A DNA stretch of 64,000 bases from Morella rubra (Eukaryota > Streptophyta > Magnoliopsida > Fagales > Myricaceae), in the NCBI GenBank assembly GCA_003952965.2, contig CM025853.1, positions 10,735,161-10,799,160 on the forward strand. The letters run 5' to 3'. The notes under the pieces are model-generated. The model was not told the origin of the DNA and did no database searches. It saw only the letters and a list, made by a program, of their open reading frames with translations. This document shows positions 23,306-35,230 of this stretch, piece by piece. Position 1 is the first letter of the stretch; every line of letters starts with the position of its first letter. The position numbers were made by a program, and so were the translations under genes.

Positions 23306-26300
23306 TCAGCACTTTGGTTTGGTAGAGGAGTTTTTCTTCATTCTTTTTGCAGACGGAGACATGAAAAGCCTCCTAACTGAAGTGACAGGATCATCCACCT
23401 GCACAAATGTTAAACAGAAGATTATTATTCTCCTGGGATCACAATTTTACAAAGATATAACCCTACCAAATCCTAAACGTCAAGTTGGCACAGCTCTCAT
23501 ATTCTGAACAATAAAGTTACGAGAAGAGATTATTAAAAACCAATTGCTTCTGCCAGCATCAGAAACATCATTTTTGTCACAGTATACTGTAATAAATTAA
23601 TCTCTGACCACTCCACGTACATTTTGCTGTCAGGTGTCTCAGACCCAACTTAGGCTAAGGCAACTGCTCTGTACTTCAAAATAGTTCAATTTTTGGAATT
23701 AAAAAAAACTTGGTGGAACAATTCCCATTAGAAGTAGACCGCAATGGTGCTGCCTATGAAACTCCACTGTGTGATTCTCCACCGCTTTATTTATGAGGGA
23801 AAAGAAATACCAGGAGCACCCACAGAGCAGTACCATAAAGTTACCAGAAGTTTGAAGTGAGGTTAAGAAATACCTCAATTATGGAGCCAGATGGAGAGTT
23901 CCTAGGTGAAGGAAAAAACCCTTTCTGACGTAGAAACGCAAATAGTGTTTGTTGCCATCCTGGTGCGGCATCATCTGTTGATGTAATCCAGGGGCAAAAA
24001 TGTCTGTGTTGCCTGATTGGATCAAACTCCATTGATTTGTCCGACCATGCTCGCTTCAGATTCTTTCCTGAAAGAAAGAAGCATACTTGTTAACACCGTA
24101 TTCACTAATCCAACACGAAATAAACACTGAAAATAGAACTAAGCAAGAGAAACCATGTCAAAGTTAACTGCAAATGTGAAGAATGCATAAAGCATTTGTG
24201 CTTTCGCTGAAGAAGGCTATAATCTCAAAGTTCAGAAGCTATAAAATTCTTAAGATCCATTTAAAAGAGAAGATAGTTTGTATCAAAGGATGACCTAATG
24301 TACTACCATGGTCTTTGTGGAGGGATTTAGCTTTTCAAAACGTTTTGATGACCGTAGCCTTAAAATTGTGTTTTAGCAACAGTTTTGGGTACTAAATGCA
24401 ACAGATACGGAAAATCTGAAATCCATCTTCCCTTACGATGAGATATTGGTTCGGGCCATGATGAGACTCCATGTAGGATAATGACAAAGACCAACTATAT
24501 CTTAGTGAAGCACTAATTTCCTAAGTTCATATTAAACTCAGGATAAAATATGCCTAGACATGAAAAAGAAGAGCTTGAGACAGATTCCACATCAGTATTG
24601 AGATTAGCAACACTTCATGCGAAGTTTATGCATTGATGGATGAAAGAATCAAAAGATGAATTCTACCAAGAGACTGGTTCCAGATGAGTGCTCTAGTTAT
24701 AATTGACCAATGACATGAAGGTGCTTAAAAGATTCAATAGGATAGGTGTTCTATCAGTGACTCAGTTGATCAAAAGATACTAGTCTCGATACAGCAAAAT
24801 GATATCCACGACAGTCAATAAATAAACACGCATAAAACGCTAATTAAGAGTCAAAATTGGATTCCACAATGACGGTCAAAGCGCAAGAGAAGTAAGAAAA
24901 CGTCTTACCTTTGCTACAGTCTACGTCTGTTGCTGACATCTTTTGCATACTGCTGTTGCCAGATTCTACCATCACAGGTGGGTCATCCGTTCTACTTTCT
25001 TCATTTCTAATTGTGACTTTGGCATCTGATGCCACAACCAAAGGGTCTCTAATCTGAGAGCTACTGGGGCCCTCTGCTGCTGAAGTTTCCAATGTAACAT
25101 TCAGATTTTCTGGCCCATTACCATTTTGACTGGAACCCCGCAACACATTTTGTGTGCTCCCATTCAGATTTTCTTCATTGCAATCACAAGTATCAACTTC
25201 AGGCGAAGCACCTTGACCAGACAAACTCGTCCCTTCCAACAACTTATCTCCATTCTCTTTTGTTAGAGCATCACCTTTTTCACTAACATTATCACTCAAA
25301 AGAGGTGAATGGTTACCAGTAGAACTACCCAACCCATGATCAGGTTTTTCACTGTTTATCAGCCCTGAATCTTGCTGAACAATATCTACAACTGGGGTAT
25401 TCTCTATGTGATCACTTCTCTCCTGAAACAAATTCTTGTCCTGAAAATCAGATAACACATCTTCTTGATTAGCATATATCCGATCTTTAAATTCCGAATC
25501 AAAAGAAAACCGAGCCCGTAAATTCTGGCCAATAACAGGCAACGAAATTGTTGCTTTAAAATTCTGTCTTGTTGGAGGAGGACCCCCTGCAATAGTCAAA
25601 TTTAAACTCGTTGCTCTCTCCTTTGATGATGTCCCAGTGTTTGAGGTAGTACTCATGACACCTCCCCTTTCATCAATATGATTTATGCTCCCTGATTCGT
25701 GGGTTCCAGAATCATTTTCTCTACCAACTTCCGTGTAACCAATTAATCTGATTAACTCCATAGGACGAGGAACTGTATAGAAAGCCCACAATCCGACATT
25801 GGCTCCACAAAGCTTGCAGTCTAAAACAACAGAATTGGGATCAGACTGTACTCCAGAAGAAATATTGACATATTCATCTGCCTCCAAAGTTTCCTTGATC
25901 CTGGGAGACTCAAGATTGACAGTAGGGTTCTGTCGACTGGTGACTGAATGAGATGAAGGTAATGGATTGCCATTTTTAGCAGGCTGATTAGCTCCATTCT
26001 TGGAATTGACCACATATGGTACTAAACGAGGTTCCCAGCCACATAAACTTATGAGCTTCTGTGCCTGCAAATGGTTTAAAACATCATTACTTCACCTGGA
26101 ATGGGAAGAAACTAAAGATGATCAGCATTTAACAGGAATATTCTGAGCTTAAAATCACAATCATTAATTATAAGAACCTATACACCTTCCTCTCAAACAA
26201 AGCTTATACCTGATAATACAAGTTAGCAGAGTCGGCATCCAACTCATTGTCAATGCATTCTGCTCGAGTATTGTTGGCAGATCCATTGCCGTATTCTAGC

Positions 26301-29274
26301 ATTGAAGGTTGCTCAAGAAACTGTTCCATTTGAGAGCTTCTCATGCATTCGATGGCAGATGATGATATTACAGGAAGAGCTGAAAGTTCTAACAGTGCAG
26401 AGCATCGTTCTCTAAATTTATCGACTGCAACCGGAGGTGTCATAGGTGGAAACCGTGCCAGTGCTTCATCGCAGGCATTGTCAATCCATGGGCAGAGTAA
26501 TTTGTGTCCATTCTCTAGCTTTAAGCTAAATACCAAGGCTGTCTTCTCCACTGAAATATCAGAGAAATGGTACCGTTCAGTCCTAAAGATCAGGAATTTG
26601 TAGAAGTATTCACTGTTTGTATTGATAAGTCCTGATATCATAAACAATGGTAACTTGCCTTGCTGCTGAGTCCAAGATGACGGAGTAGAAAAAAGGAGAC
26701 GTGCCCCACATGCTTCACAGGCTATGATATCGATATCTACATTGACCCAGCCTCTCCTCGCACAATTAACAGCACTCACTAACTGAAAAAATCAAAAGAA
26801 TTTTGATTCACGACTTCACACAAAATGAAGGGTCAATCATCATGTCTCAACAGAAATAGCCAAGTAACCCACGTCTAGAATATCACCCAGGACATAAGTT
26901 AAGCACCCACATTTGAAAAAAAGGAACTATAAGTTCTTTAAAATGTCCTTAAATAATTATACACAACTTTTGAAGTAGATGTGTAGCATGCCCCCTAGTA
27001 TAATTTATTTTCTTCAAAGACCTCACACTAAAAAAATTTAAAGTGACACTATGGCTCCACCTCAATAGAAATACAAACAATAATGACAAAAGCTGCAAAA
27101 AGCAAATGATTGTACAGTGTGTTTTCTTATTACAAGATTTGTGATATATATGATACACGAACAAATAAAGGACCTTGAAATAAGGTATCCCTACTTCAAA
27201 TTTCAATGATTAACAATACTTTTCATCTCTGGTACTGTACTAAAACTTATAAAGTTTTCTCATCTCTGGTAATGTATTAAAACTCATAAAGTTTTCTTTT
27301 TGAAAATCCAAGAAATTCCAAGGTCTAGATAAGACGTCGTAAGTTTTTGTCTTTTTAATTGACATCCAAGTCATCTATTTAACTTGAAGCTATTGTATAC
27401 AAAGCTAGCACTTTGAATGGAAGCTTTGCTCTGTTAGTTATTTCAAATACCAAACTCTTGTGCTCCCTCTGGGAATGGAAAAGCAAAAAGTACTTCCTTG
27501 ACGATGGCAACCCAAGTTTTCATATAAAGTTTCCAGCTGCCACTAGAAAGATTACATGCCGGTGACCTACGTGTTTTCTAATGACATGGATCCTGATAAC
27601 AAATTCTGAGTCGCTTCATGGAAATAGCAAGAAAAGGCCAAGTGCCTAAGATTATCCATCTGACATTCAACGAGAAAAACAAGACCCCTCAGGTAATGAT
27701 GCCTTTCCGGACCAATTTATATTCAGCTGAAAATCATACATTCATCTAAAAACCATCAAGCAAATGGATAGGGAATAAGACCAATCTGTAACAGGGATTT
27801 TTGGAAGAGGTTCTTTCAAGTTTTCCGGGAAGACTAACAATAACCACAGGTTGGACTTAGGCACCCAGACTCTCTACCCTGCAAAATTATAATAGTGGTG
27901 CGAGTTCAAGAGACAGTGATTGTAGCGTAGTACACCCATGGAAGCAACCATTGGTCAATTCCATTCATAATCAACCAATCATAGCTCTCATTTTATCATT
28001 GAAGAAAACATGCTTCATTTGAGAGCCTTCCTCTCAATGGCAGATCTGATTGCCCCATACATTGCTATTAATCATACAAGAAGAAGTGAACTCACCAATC
28101 CCAAATTCTTTCATTCCATAAATATAATCTTAATTGTTGATCTAACTTTAATTCCTTCCTTGAAGACCCAGAGTAGCTAGATGCTAGATGATACTGAAAC
28201 AGACCTAAAATAATGCATTTCAAACAACTCCCCCAAACCCCCCCCCCCCCCCCCCCCCCCCCCCTTTTTTTTTTTTAATTTAAAAAAGAAAAAGAAAAGA
28301 ACAACTATTTTACCAGCTAAAAGAGTTATAAAAACTATAAAAGACGTATATTGTGTTTTTCATTAGCCGTCAATATGTGCCTCAATACTTTCCTGATAAT
28401 GAAGCTATAAAGAATATCATCACTTATTTCGAAGAAACCACCGGTTTGGGAGTGGCACAAGTTAATCTCTACACTCCAATTACTAAATTAGAGATAGAAT
28501 CTTCACAAGTTGATCACACTAAAAGTTATGAACTAATTTTACAAGTCATAATGGTAAAAATGGCGGGAGAAAGAAGCTAGTAGATGTGATATTATTATCA
28601 GACCTTGGGTTTAGCAAACCATGTCATAGACTTAAAAGTGGCTAATCTCCTCATAAGATCTCCACGGTCCCATGGCCTGCACAGCTGAGCTTTAGGCGTT
28701 CCAGCTGAAGCTGATGAATGCTGCTGCGACCTCTCAACCATATCCCCTCTCCGTTTAGGATCCATTAGTGCCAAAGCCGATGATGTGTTTGGACGCTTTG
28801 TTCCCCTTGACAATTGATCCCCAGGCGAACTACAAATCAAACATAATATTAGGAAACACACTACAGAATATATATATATACAATTTCCGTTCTGTCCTTT
28901 TGAATGCTCCATTAAGTTTTCCATGAACCCCAAAAAGGAAGAATCCAAATGTTTTAAGCTTCATAAAGTTCCCAAGAAGAGAAAAAGGAAACAAATTGGA
29001 TTCTAACTGAGAAATTTGATATATACTGCGTAAAACTAAAAGAGATGAGGCCCAAATAAAACTGAATACCTTTATTTGGTCTCTTTGAACTAATATTTGG
29101 TCTCTTTGAACTAAATTTTCCGGGGAACCAAACGGAAAATGAAAGGCGAAAATAAAATAACATTAGAAGAAAAAAGATGAGATTATGAGCAAAAAAGGGG
29201 AACCTGGAGGATTTGGGAGCGTGGAAGAGCTTGTCCATTATCGTTTGGAACCTCTTCTCTGAATCTTTCTCCAT
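23306..29274 (-). CDS. C3HC-type zinc-finger protein, NIPA/ZC3HC1 family (MEM1-like)
   Basis: Seven reverse-strand exons: 29274-29204, 28829-28604, 26782-26659, 26550-26210, 26064-24909, 24067-23874 and 23398-23306, giving 734 aa. Residues 1-99 form a basic Ser-rich N-terminus with RPWDRGDLMRRLATFKSMTW. The C3HC finger (about 100-170) has C106, C121-x2-C124 and H156-x3-C160 (NGHKLLCPWIDNACDE). A second, split zinc-binding unit has C337-x2-C340 (LDCKLCGANVGLWAF) and H660-x3-C664 (HRHFCPWI), separated by a low-complexity Ser/Asn-rich insert of about 300 residues. This two-BIR-like layout is that of human ZC3HC1/NIPA and yeast Pml39, nuclear-basket proteins. The Arabidopsis homologue MEM1 has been linked to DNA methylation control. 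The C-terminus is basic (SAKRMKKNSSTKPK). Intron 3 has a GC donor, and intron 2 is 1.8 kb. Confidence 0.9.
26551..26658 (-). other. GC-AG intron, 108 nt, stop-free and in frame
   Basis: The C3HC coding sequence reads CAG CAG CAA G, then GCAAGT, and resumes after TTTCAG with TG GAG AAG, restoring Q-Q-Q-V-E-K. The donor is therefore GC rather than GT, with an otherwise strong AG|GCAAGT context. The intron is a multiple of three and has no stop, so retention would insert 36 residues (after the V codon is rearranged) between the Cys pair and the His-Cys pair of the zinc finger. Confidence 0.8.
26783..28603. other. Large intron 2 of the C3HC gene: tandem duplication, poly-C/poly-T tract, unassigned open frame
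   Basis: A 37-bp unit (catctctggta...aaagttttct) is tandemly repeated at 27224-27260 and 27261-27297. At 28238-28264 there is a run of 27 C followed by 12 T. On the + strand, 28353-28580 is an open frame that reads YVPQYFPDNEAIKNIITYFE and continues without a recognised family. The rest looks like ordinary intron. Confidence 0.6.
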
Positions 29275-30029
29275 TCTACTTCCGCTATCCGAGATAAAAA
29301 ATTTGGAAACGGGTTACGCTCCAACTACAAGCTATTTGTGCTCAAGCTTCGAGCCCTCGAAGGCTCTCTATTTGCGCGGACTGTCCGTCTTTCCGGCTTT
29401 AATCGGATGCACAGCGGGCCAGCGTGGCAGTGACAAAGCAAAAGGAAGACGCCTTCAGATATTTAATTGGATGATAAATGGTAATTATATGACAAATCTC
29501 CATTTTTATATTTTAATTTTACGTCTAAATATTTACATTACAATAAAAAGATAGAATATTCGATCCATTTTTTGTAATTTATTCTTATATTTTTTTTTAA
29601 AAAAAAAAAGGTGAATTTTTGAGCTTATGAAAAGTACAATTTATTAGGCTCACGAAAATTATGAAAAAGAATAAACGATGGAGAAAAATTATCGGAAAAT
29701 TCATGAATTCTCGCATGTAAAGATACAAAATTGAGTGTGTCAAAGGGTTCCCAGTAACTCATGCGGCGAGGCCAATCTTGTCTAAAGAGGAGGAGCGCAA
29801 TATAGATCCCAATTCCCAACTAATTAAAAGAAGAAAAAATCCACCAAAACTTGTTCTTAAGATATATTTAAAAATGAAAAATCATAGTGCAAAGCTTGGA
29901 TTATACTAAGAGATTTCTTCTACTAATTATCTATGTCGTACTTACATCACTAGGTTTTCTTGATGCTTGTGTTTGTTTTTTTGTTGATATTGTATCACTC
30001 CCTGTTATTGCTTGATGTTATTGTCGGGA
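29275..30029. other. Upstream flank of the C3HC gene and spacer
   Basis: The 5' flank of the reverse-strand C3HC gene begins here; AT-rich DNA with an A/T tract at 29589-29611. No coding region was seen. A 21-bp tandem duplication (atttggtctctttgaacta twice, 29074-29113) lies just inside intron 1 of the C3HC gene. Confidence 0.45.
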
Positions 30030-31860
30030 CTTTGTGCCATTTTCATCTAGGTATAATAATACACTATTCACTCATCCACTCGTGTTGAGCTACTCTGACA
30101 GGATCTCCGGTGAAGACCATGGCCTGGACTACCACGAGTGGGAAGATGAGGGGCAAGAGGCGACGCCCGTGACCGACCAGTGCGCTCCCGATCATCAAAG
30201 CAGGCCGACCGACCAATCAGGAAGACTGACCGACCAGGGAAGCCAAAAGCATGCCGACCGACCAGGAGCCCAGCGATACTTATGCCGGCATGCCAACCAG
30301 CCAGTCGCAAACAGATCAAGACCAGCTCAAGACCAGTTTGAGTGTAGCGGTAGCGCGACCATGTCTTTTATGGAAATATCTTCGGCGATTGGTTTCCTTC
30401 CTTGAAGCGATACGATGAATCGTATCTTCTAGATTCGGGCGTTTCTCCGAAAGTCTAGAATATTATCTTTCCTTTTTAAGTTCGGTTTATTAGGCATGTT
30501 ATATCAAATCTACTTGATCGACGGGATTAATTCCTAAAGATCGATGATTTGATCTAGTTTTGATTTGATTTCAGTAGGGTTTGTAAGCACCTAAGGATGT
30601 CTATATAAACACCCTTAAGTGCATTAGTGAAGGATATCGAAGAATAGTAGAGTCTTGGAGAGCCTGAGTGCTTTTGGGGAGTGTTTTGGCTGTGTATAGG
30701 CACGTATATGCTAAGTCGGTGTCAGGGCTAATAACCTTGTCGTTTAGTATTCATTTTAGGCTAATAACCTAGCTTGGGTACCCGTCTTGGGCTAATTAAC
30801 CCTTGATCGAGATTGTCTTGTTTCTTGTGGTTCGAAGGACTAATAATTCTTAGACCACGTTTTCTTTTATCATAAACAGTGAAGTATTTGTCATCTGGGT
30901 GTGTTAGATCCTATCTATTACGCTCATGTGTTACTTGTTATTGGTCAGGAGTAGGGGTGCTCATTTTCACCGGCGGTGGCAGTTTTAACCGCTAAAACCG
31001 CCACCGCTACCGGTACTGTAACCGGCAAGGGCGGTTATTGTGCCTTAGCGGTGCGGTGGCGGTGTCAAATATGTGATTCCGTCAATTTGCGGTGACGGTG
31101 ACGGTTTTCGCCAAACTGTCACCTACACTACCGTTAACCCCCTAGTTGAGACTTAAGATGATTATTAATTATGTGACATACTTTTGTTGGGCTTTTGTTG
31201 GAATATTTTAGTTGGTTTATGTCACATTGTTGGACACTTTTATTGGACTTTAGTCTTTATGTTTGAATATGATATTATGTTGGACTTTTGGACAGCTTAT
31301 TATATTTGTTATGATTATTAATGATTATGATATTATGTTTGAATAGGTTATGATATTTGTCCATTTGATATGATTATTGATTATGATATTATGTTGGAAA
31401 TTTAAACAGGTTATGATATTTGAATGATTATATTTGTTGCTTATATATAGGCATCAAATGGTCTTAAAGGTCCAAAAAAAAATCCAAGGAAAACAGCCAA
31501 AACAATGAAAAAAAAATGAAAAAAAAAAAAAATTTTTTTTTTTGGCCTAACGGTTTAAGCGGTTATCGTATAACCGTTACCGTTAATACCGTCACCGGCA
31601 AGGGCGGTTATTGTGCCTTAGTAGTGCGGTGGCGGTATCAATTATGTGATTCCGTTAATTGTGGTGACGGTGACGGTTTGGCGAAAACTTTCGCCTACAC
31701 TACCATTAACCACCCCTAGTCGGGAGGATCGTTGTGGAGTTGGAGTAGATCGGGTATAAGAGAAATTGGTGCTTGTTTTGGATACCTTGACCGGGCTTCC
31801 TAACACGCTCATCCCGCACATCTCTCTCATTTGAGGCATCCTGTGGGTTGTTGCCCTCTC
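30030..31860 (+). mobile_element. LTR-like remnant carrying GACCGACCA repeats, split by a hAT element
   Basis: Between about 30034 and 30950 the DNA is less AT-rich than its surroundings and contains four copies of GACCGACCA (starting at 30171, 30207, 30228 and 30256). A TATA-like ctatataaacacc at about 30601 is followed by a block with repeated ggctaataac/gggctaattaac phrases, resembling the promoter-R-U5 part of an LTR. The sequence seems to continue after the nested hAT element at 31719. Neither end nor any gag-pol was found. The open frame 30034-30405 looks like translated repeat, not a real protein. Confidence 0.4.
30952..31718. mobile_element. Non-autonomous hAT element, 767 bp
   Basis: Terminal inverted repeats TAGGGGTG (30952) and CACCCCTA (31711-31718) match the hAT consensus. 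They are flanked by an 8-bp target duplication, GTCAGGAG (30944-30951) and GTCGGGAG (31719-31726), differing at one base. Subterminal regions are rich in repeated GGCGGT/ACCGCC phrases at both ends in opposite sense. The middle (31150-31450) repeats tgattatgatattatgtt-like phrases. It has no transposase, so it must have moved with enzyme supplied by another hAT element. Confidence 0.85.
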
Positions 31861-32861
31861 CTCTGCTACCTTTTATTGCATATCACCTCTGTGTGCCCTA
31901 TATTTTCCAATGCTTATGTGGGTGCTCCTCCAGCGAAGTGGGATCGAGGCACATAATCACCTCCTCCTCCAACGACGGAAACCACTATCCATAGAGTGGC
32001 GAAGATCTTTCTCGAGTCGATGAACTCAGGTTGGATTTGTTGGCCTTTTGGCCCGATTGTGTTAGGCCTTGTGGTCAATTGGCCTTTACACCCCAATCGT
32101 TTATTCCTTTTAAGGCCTTCTGGATTGTAGCCCTTGTGGCCTTAGAAATTATTGTAATGGGCATGTGCACCTCTATTAAGTGTGAATCGGTCTTAGAGGC
32201 CCAGTTGTATTAAGCACCTTGTACTTCCTCTCATTATGAAACACATTGCACTATAAAATATTAGCATCGATGCATTGTACTTTTTAACTACCATCAGTCA
32301 TATATGAATATATGTAAAATGGGTCATTGAAGGATGTAATGTATTAAAGTAAATAGTTTAAAGTGCAATATGTCAAACTCTTTATAATTGTGAATTTTTT
32401 TTTTATCCCTTGGATTTATTAGTAATGAAATCAATCTTGCTAGAACAAAAGCCAGTGACACCTATACCAACGTGTAAGGTTGATATTTGTGTTATTTTCT
32501 CCTAAATGTTTTTAGCTACTGTTTCTACACTTATACAACGACTTTTTAGGTCATTACTAGAATTTCGGCACTTTTGTTGTCACGTTCACGCGCCCAGATA
32601 CTACTTATTTTGCATTCGTATCCCAAATTATCAATATGTTTATATTTTGCACCCCATGATAAAATATGATAGTTAAGATTGTGCCTCATGTCTTTTTTTT
32701 TAATTGATTTTAATGGTGATATCTCAATTACTTGGGGGTGCAAAGTGTATACATATTGGACCATTGGTAATTTGTGGAGTAATGTGTGGGACTTGATAAT
32801 TTGAGGTGCAAAATTCAAAATGAGACACTACTAAAATGTTGTATCTCTAATGAAATTTCTT
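31861..32861. other. Intergenic spacer
   Basis: Unique-looking to AT-rich DNA. Short phrases at 32330-32400 and 32700-32830 (caaagtgta, cacttttgtt) resemble pieces of the local MITE family, but no complete copy was delimited. Confidence 0.4.
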
Positions 32862-33138
32862 AGGGATAAATAGATTATGCACCCTCTCATTTTAGGGGTC
32901 TTAACATTTTGTATTCTTATATATTATTTTTGTTACATTACACTCACCAACTATTGATTTCAATTCTTTGCACCCTGTCAAAAAAAATTATAGAGACAAA
33001 ATTGTCATTTCACTTGTCAAAAAATTATTTTTATCCAATTTAACTGTTAAAAGAAAGTACAAAGCATTTGAAAATTAATAATTTGTGAGTGTAATGTGAT
33101 AAAAATTAAAAGATTATAGTGTAAAGTGTATTTAACCC
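32862..33138. mobile_element. MITE, AGGGATAAATA family (about 277 bp)
   Basis: The left end AGGGATAAATAGATTATGCACC and the right end GTGTAAAGTGTATTTAACCC are imperfect inverted repeats, and the subterminal TTACATTACACTCACCAA pairs with TGTGAGTGTAATGTGATAA. Related copies lie at about 37353-37614 and, truncated, at about 20935-21075. No coding content. Confidence 0.6.
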
Positions 33139-33523
33139 AAATTCTTCTCGCAATTTAAAAAGTTGAAGGTTTTTACATTTTTAACTTAGAGAGATAATGA
33201 CCATTCCTTAAGAAGGATATATCCATTTTGGCGCAGGGCGAACTGCTGGCTGATTTTGTTCAACAATCTCTACTGGTAAACAGTTAAGTGAGTCAAAGCT
33301 GATAGCGCCTTGTCAACGGCTACCTCCAACAATCCCACGACCTCCACTTCCCACTCCGACTAATCCTCTCCTCTTTCGTAACAAACTTCGATACAGCACG
33401 AAGCAGTAGCCTCTTTTTAAGTCCAACCGAGAGGCATCAGCCAAAACTTCTCAAACGCTAATATCTTTCCTTCCGATCTCTACAGATAAACCAAGTTTAG
33501 GGCTCCCCAGAAGGTCCAAAAAA
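33139..33523 (+). promoter_or_regulatory. Upstream region and 5' UTR of the phytocyanin gene
   Basis: A C/T-rich stretch from about 33300 to 33480 probably holds the promoter-proximal region and leader. No individual site is certain. Confidence 0.35.
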
Positions 33524-34348
33524 ATGGCTTCCCTCAGCTTCAACTTCTGCTGCAAACTTCTTCTCTTCGCGATTCTTTGTTTCGCGTCCAACCAGTTCTG
33601 CTTTGTGACATGCACTGAATTCGAAGTCGGCGGTGATCAAGGCTGGGCTGTTCCCAAGTCTAAGAACGACGAAATGTACAACCAGTGGGCTTCCAAAAAC
33701 AGGTTCAACGTTGATGACAGTGTCCGTAAGTACCATATAGTACTTCAAGGAACTTTACCTCTTACTGGATTTTGTTGTGTGGCTTTTGTTTCATTTTCTC
33801 TTCTTCATGGACTTTGTAACATCTTCTCAATAACTTGCGTTCAATCGTAAAATGACTTCTCGGAGAACAATCATGATGGAGCCTCATTACAAGGTCTAGG
33901 TTAATACATCCGTACAACAGTACTTCCATCCATCACCAAACAAATTTGTAATGTTTTTTTTTTCTTCTTCTTCTTTTGACATGTCTTGTTTGTTGTTTTG
34001 AATACAGATTTCAGCTACGAGAAAGACTCAGTTTTGGTGGTGACTGAGGAGGAGTATCGGAAATGCCACGCTGCTCATCCCCTCTTCTTCTCCAACACTG
34101 GTGACACTGTCTTCAAGTTAGAGCAACCCGGCTTGTTCTATTTCATCAGTGGGGTTGCTGGTCATTGCGAGAGAGGGCAGAAGATGATCATCAAAGTTTT
34201 GGAGCCGGCAAAGCCACCTCAATCCTCTGTCGAGAACACGACAACAGGAGGTTCATCGAATAAGAGTGCTGCAACTGAGATGACTGCCATTTCTTCCCCA
34301 GTAATCCTGCTGTTCATGGTGTCCTTCTTTGGGGTCCTTTTCATTTGA
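33524..34348 (+). CDS. Early nodulin-like (phytocyanin family) GPI-anchored protein
   Basis: Two exons, 33524-33725 and 34008-34348, join in phase (GTC C|AT TTC) to give 180 aa, the usual ENODL size and one-intron layout. Residues 1-30 are a signal peptide. The plastocyanin-like domain (about 31-132) starts TEFEVGGDQGWAVPKS and contains NRFNVDDSVHFSYEKDSVLV, the disulfide cysteines in EEYRKCH and AGHCERGQ, and GQKMIIKVLE. The copper ligands are missing: the ligand-Cys position is Ser (FYFISGVAGHC) and the first ligand His is absent (EKDSVLV). It should therefore not bind copper, as is usual in early-nodulin-like proteins. A Pro/Ser/Thr-rich linker and a C-terminal hydrophobic tail (SSPVILLFMVSFFGVLFI) indicate a GPI anchor at the outer plasma membrane. 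Confidence 0.93.
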
Positions 34349-35230
34349 ATTCCATGCTGGTTCTTCGTAATTATCCGTTTATTTTTTTTCTTATTGTCTT
34401 TTTAAAGTAAGTTTGGCTATAGACAGAAGGTATCTGTCACTATGAGACTGTTTCCATTCTGAAAGTAGAATTATGAAGTTTCAGATAAGGATTTTATTTC
34501 TGCATATTGTTCCTAATTATATGCCTAAAGTCAGACATATATCGAGTTCAGCTTCAACAACGGTTTCAGGAGAAAAAAAAAACCTGATCAAACTGTTTAT
34601 TTATGAAAGAAGGAAGAGGAAATTTAAAGGCTATATTTGTTTATGTTTTTAGAAACATTATTAAGAAAAAATTTTGAGATACCTTTTTTTAAGATATTTG
34701 TGAGAATGGTGAGGTTCATAAAAAAGATGTTTAGAAAAAAAAATTAAAATTTATTCTCTCAAAGAATGTGAGTAAAAAATTAATATATTTGAAAATAAAT
34801 TTTTGTGAGAGCAGTTTTTATAGGATTTCGTTAAAAGTTTCTTTAACTTTTTGGGTAGTAAATTGAGGCCATAATTAGATACAAAATTTTATTGATGATT
34901 AAAATTTTTTTGTGTGAAAAAATCATGTTTGGATTAGAAAATATTTTTATAATAAAAAATCATAGCTGTTATGTATAACCAGTCTCAATTAGAGCAAGAA
35001 GTTCAAAACATGAAAAGCTCAGGGTATTAATTTGTAATTCTATATCTCATTAAATTGAAAGATTTGATCACACACTCACTTTTTAAGTAATTTAAAAAAA
35101 TTATTTTGATCCATCGTAAAATGTTTTGAAAGACTCATTACTTCAAAGACATATTTATGAATTTGTTTCAAAAATAGTAGTCCAAAATTTTAGGGGTAAA
35201 CTCATAGTTAGCCCCCTATGTTTGGGCAAA
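34349..35230. other. 3' UTR of the phytocyanin gene and AT-rich spacer
   Basis: The 3' UTR probably extends to about 34500. Beyond it the DNA is A/T-rich with no supported gene. Confidence 0.4.

Noticed and set aside
30034..30405. Open frame of 123 codons with repeated Thr-Asp-Gln residues
   Set aside because: The repetition comes from the GACCGACCA DNA repeat, with no domain and no splice support.
33986..34007. Upstream extension of phytocyanin exon 2
   Set aside because: It is the T-rich intron 3' end before the AATACAG acceptor; joining at 34008 restores the SVHFSYEK family sequence.
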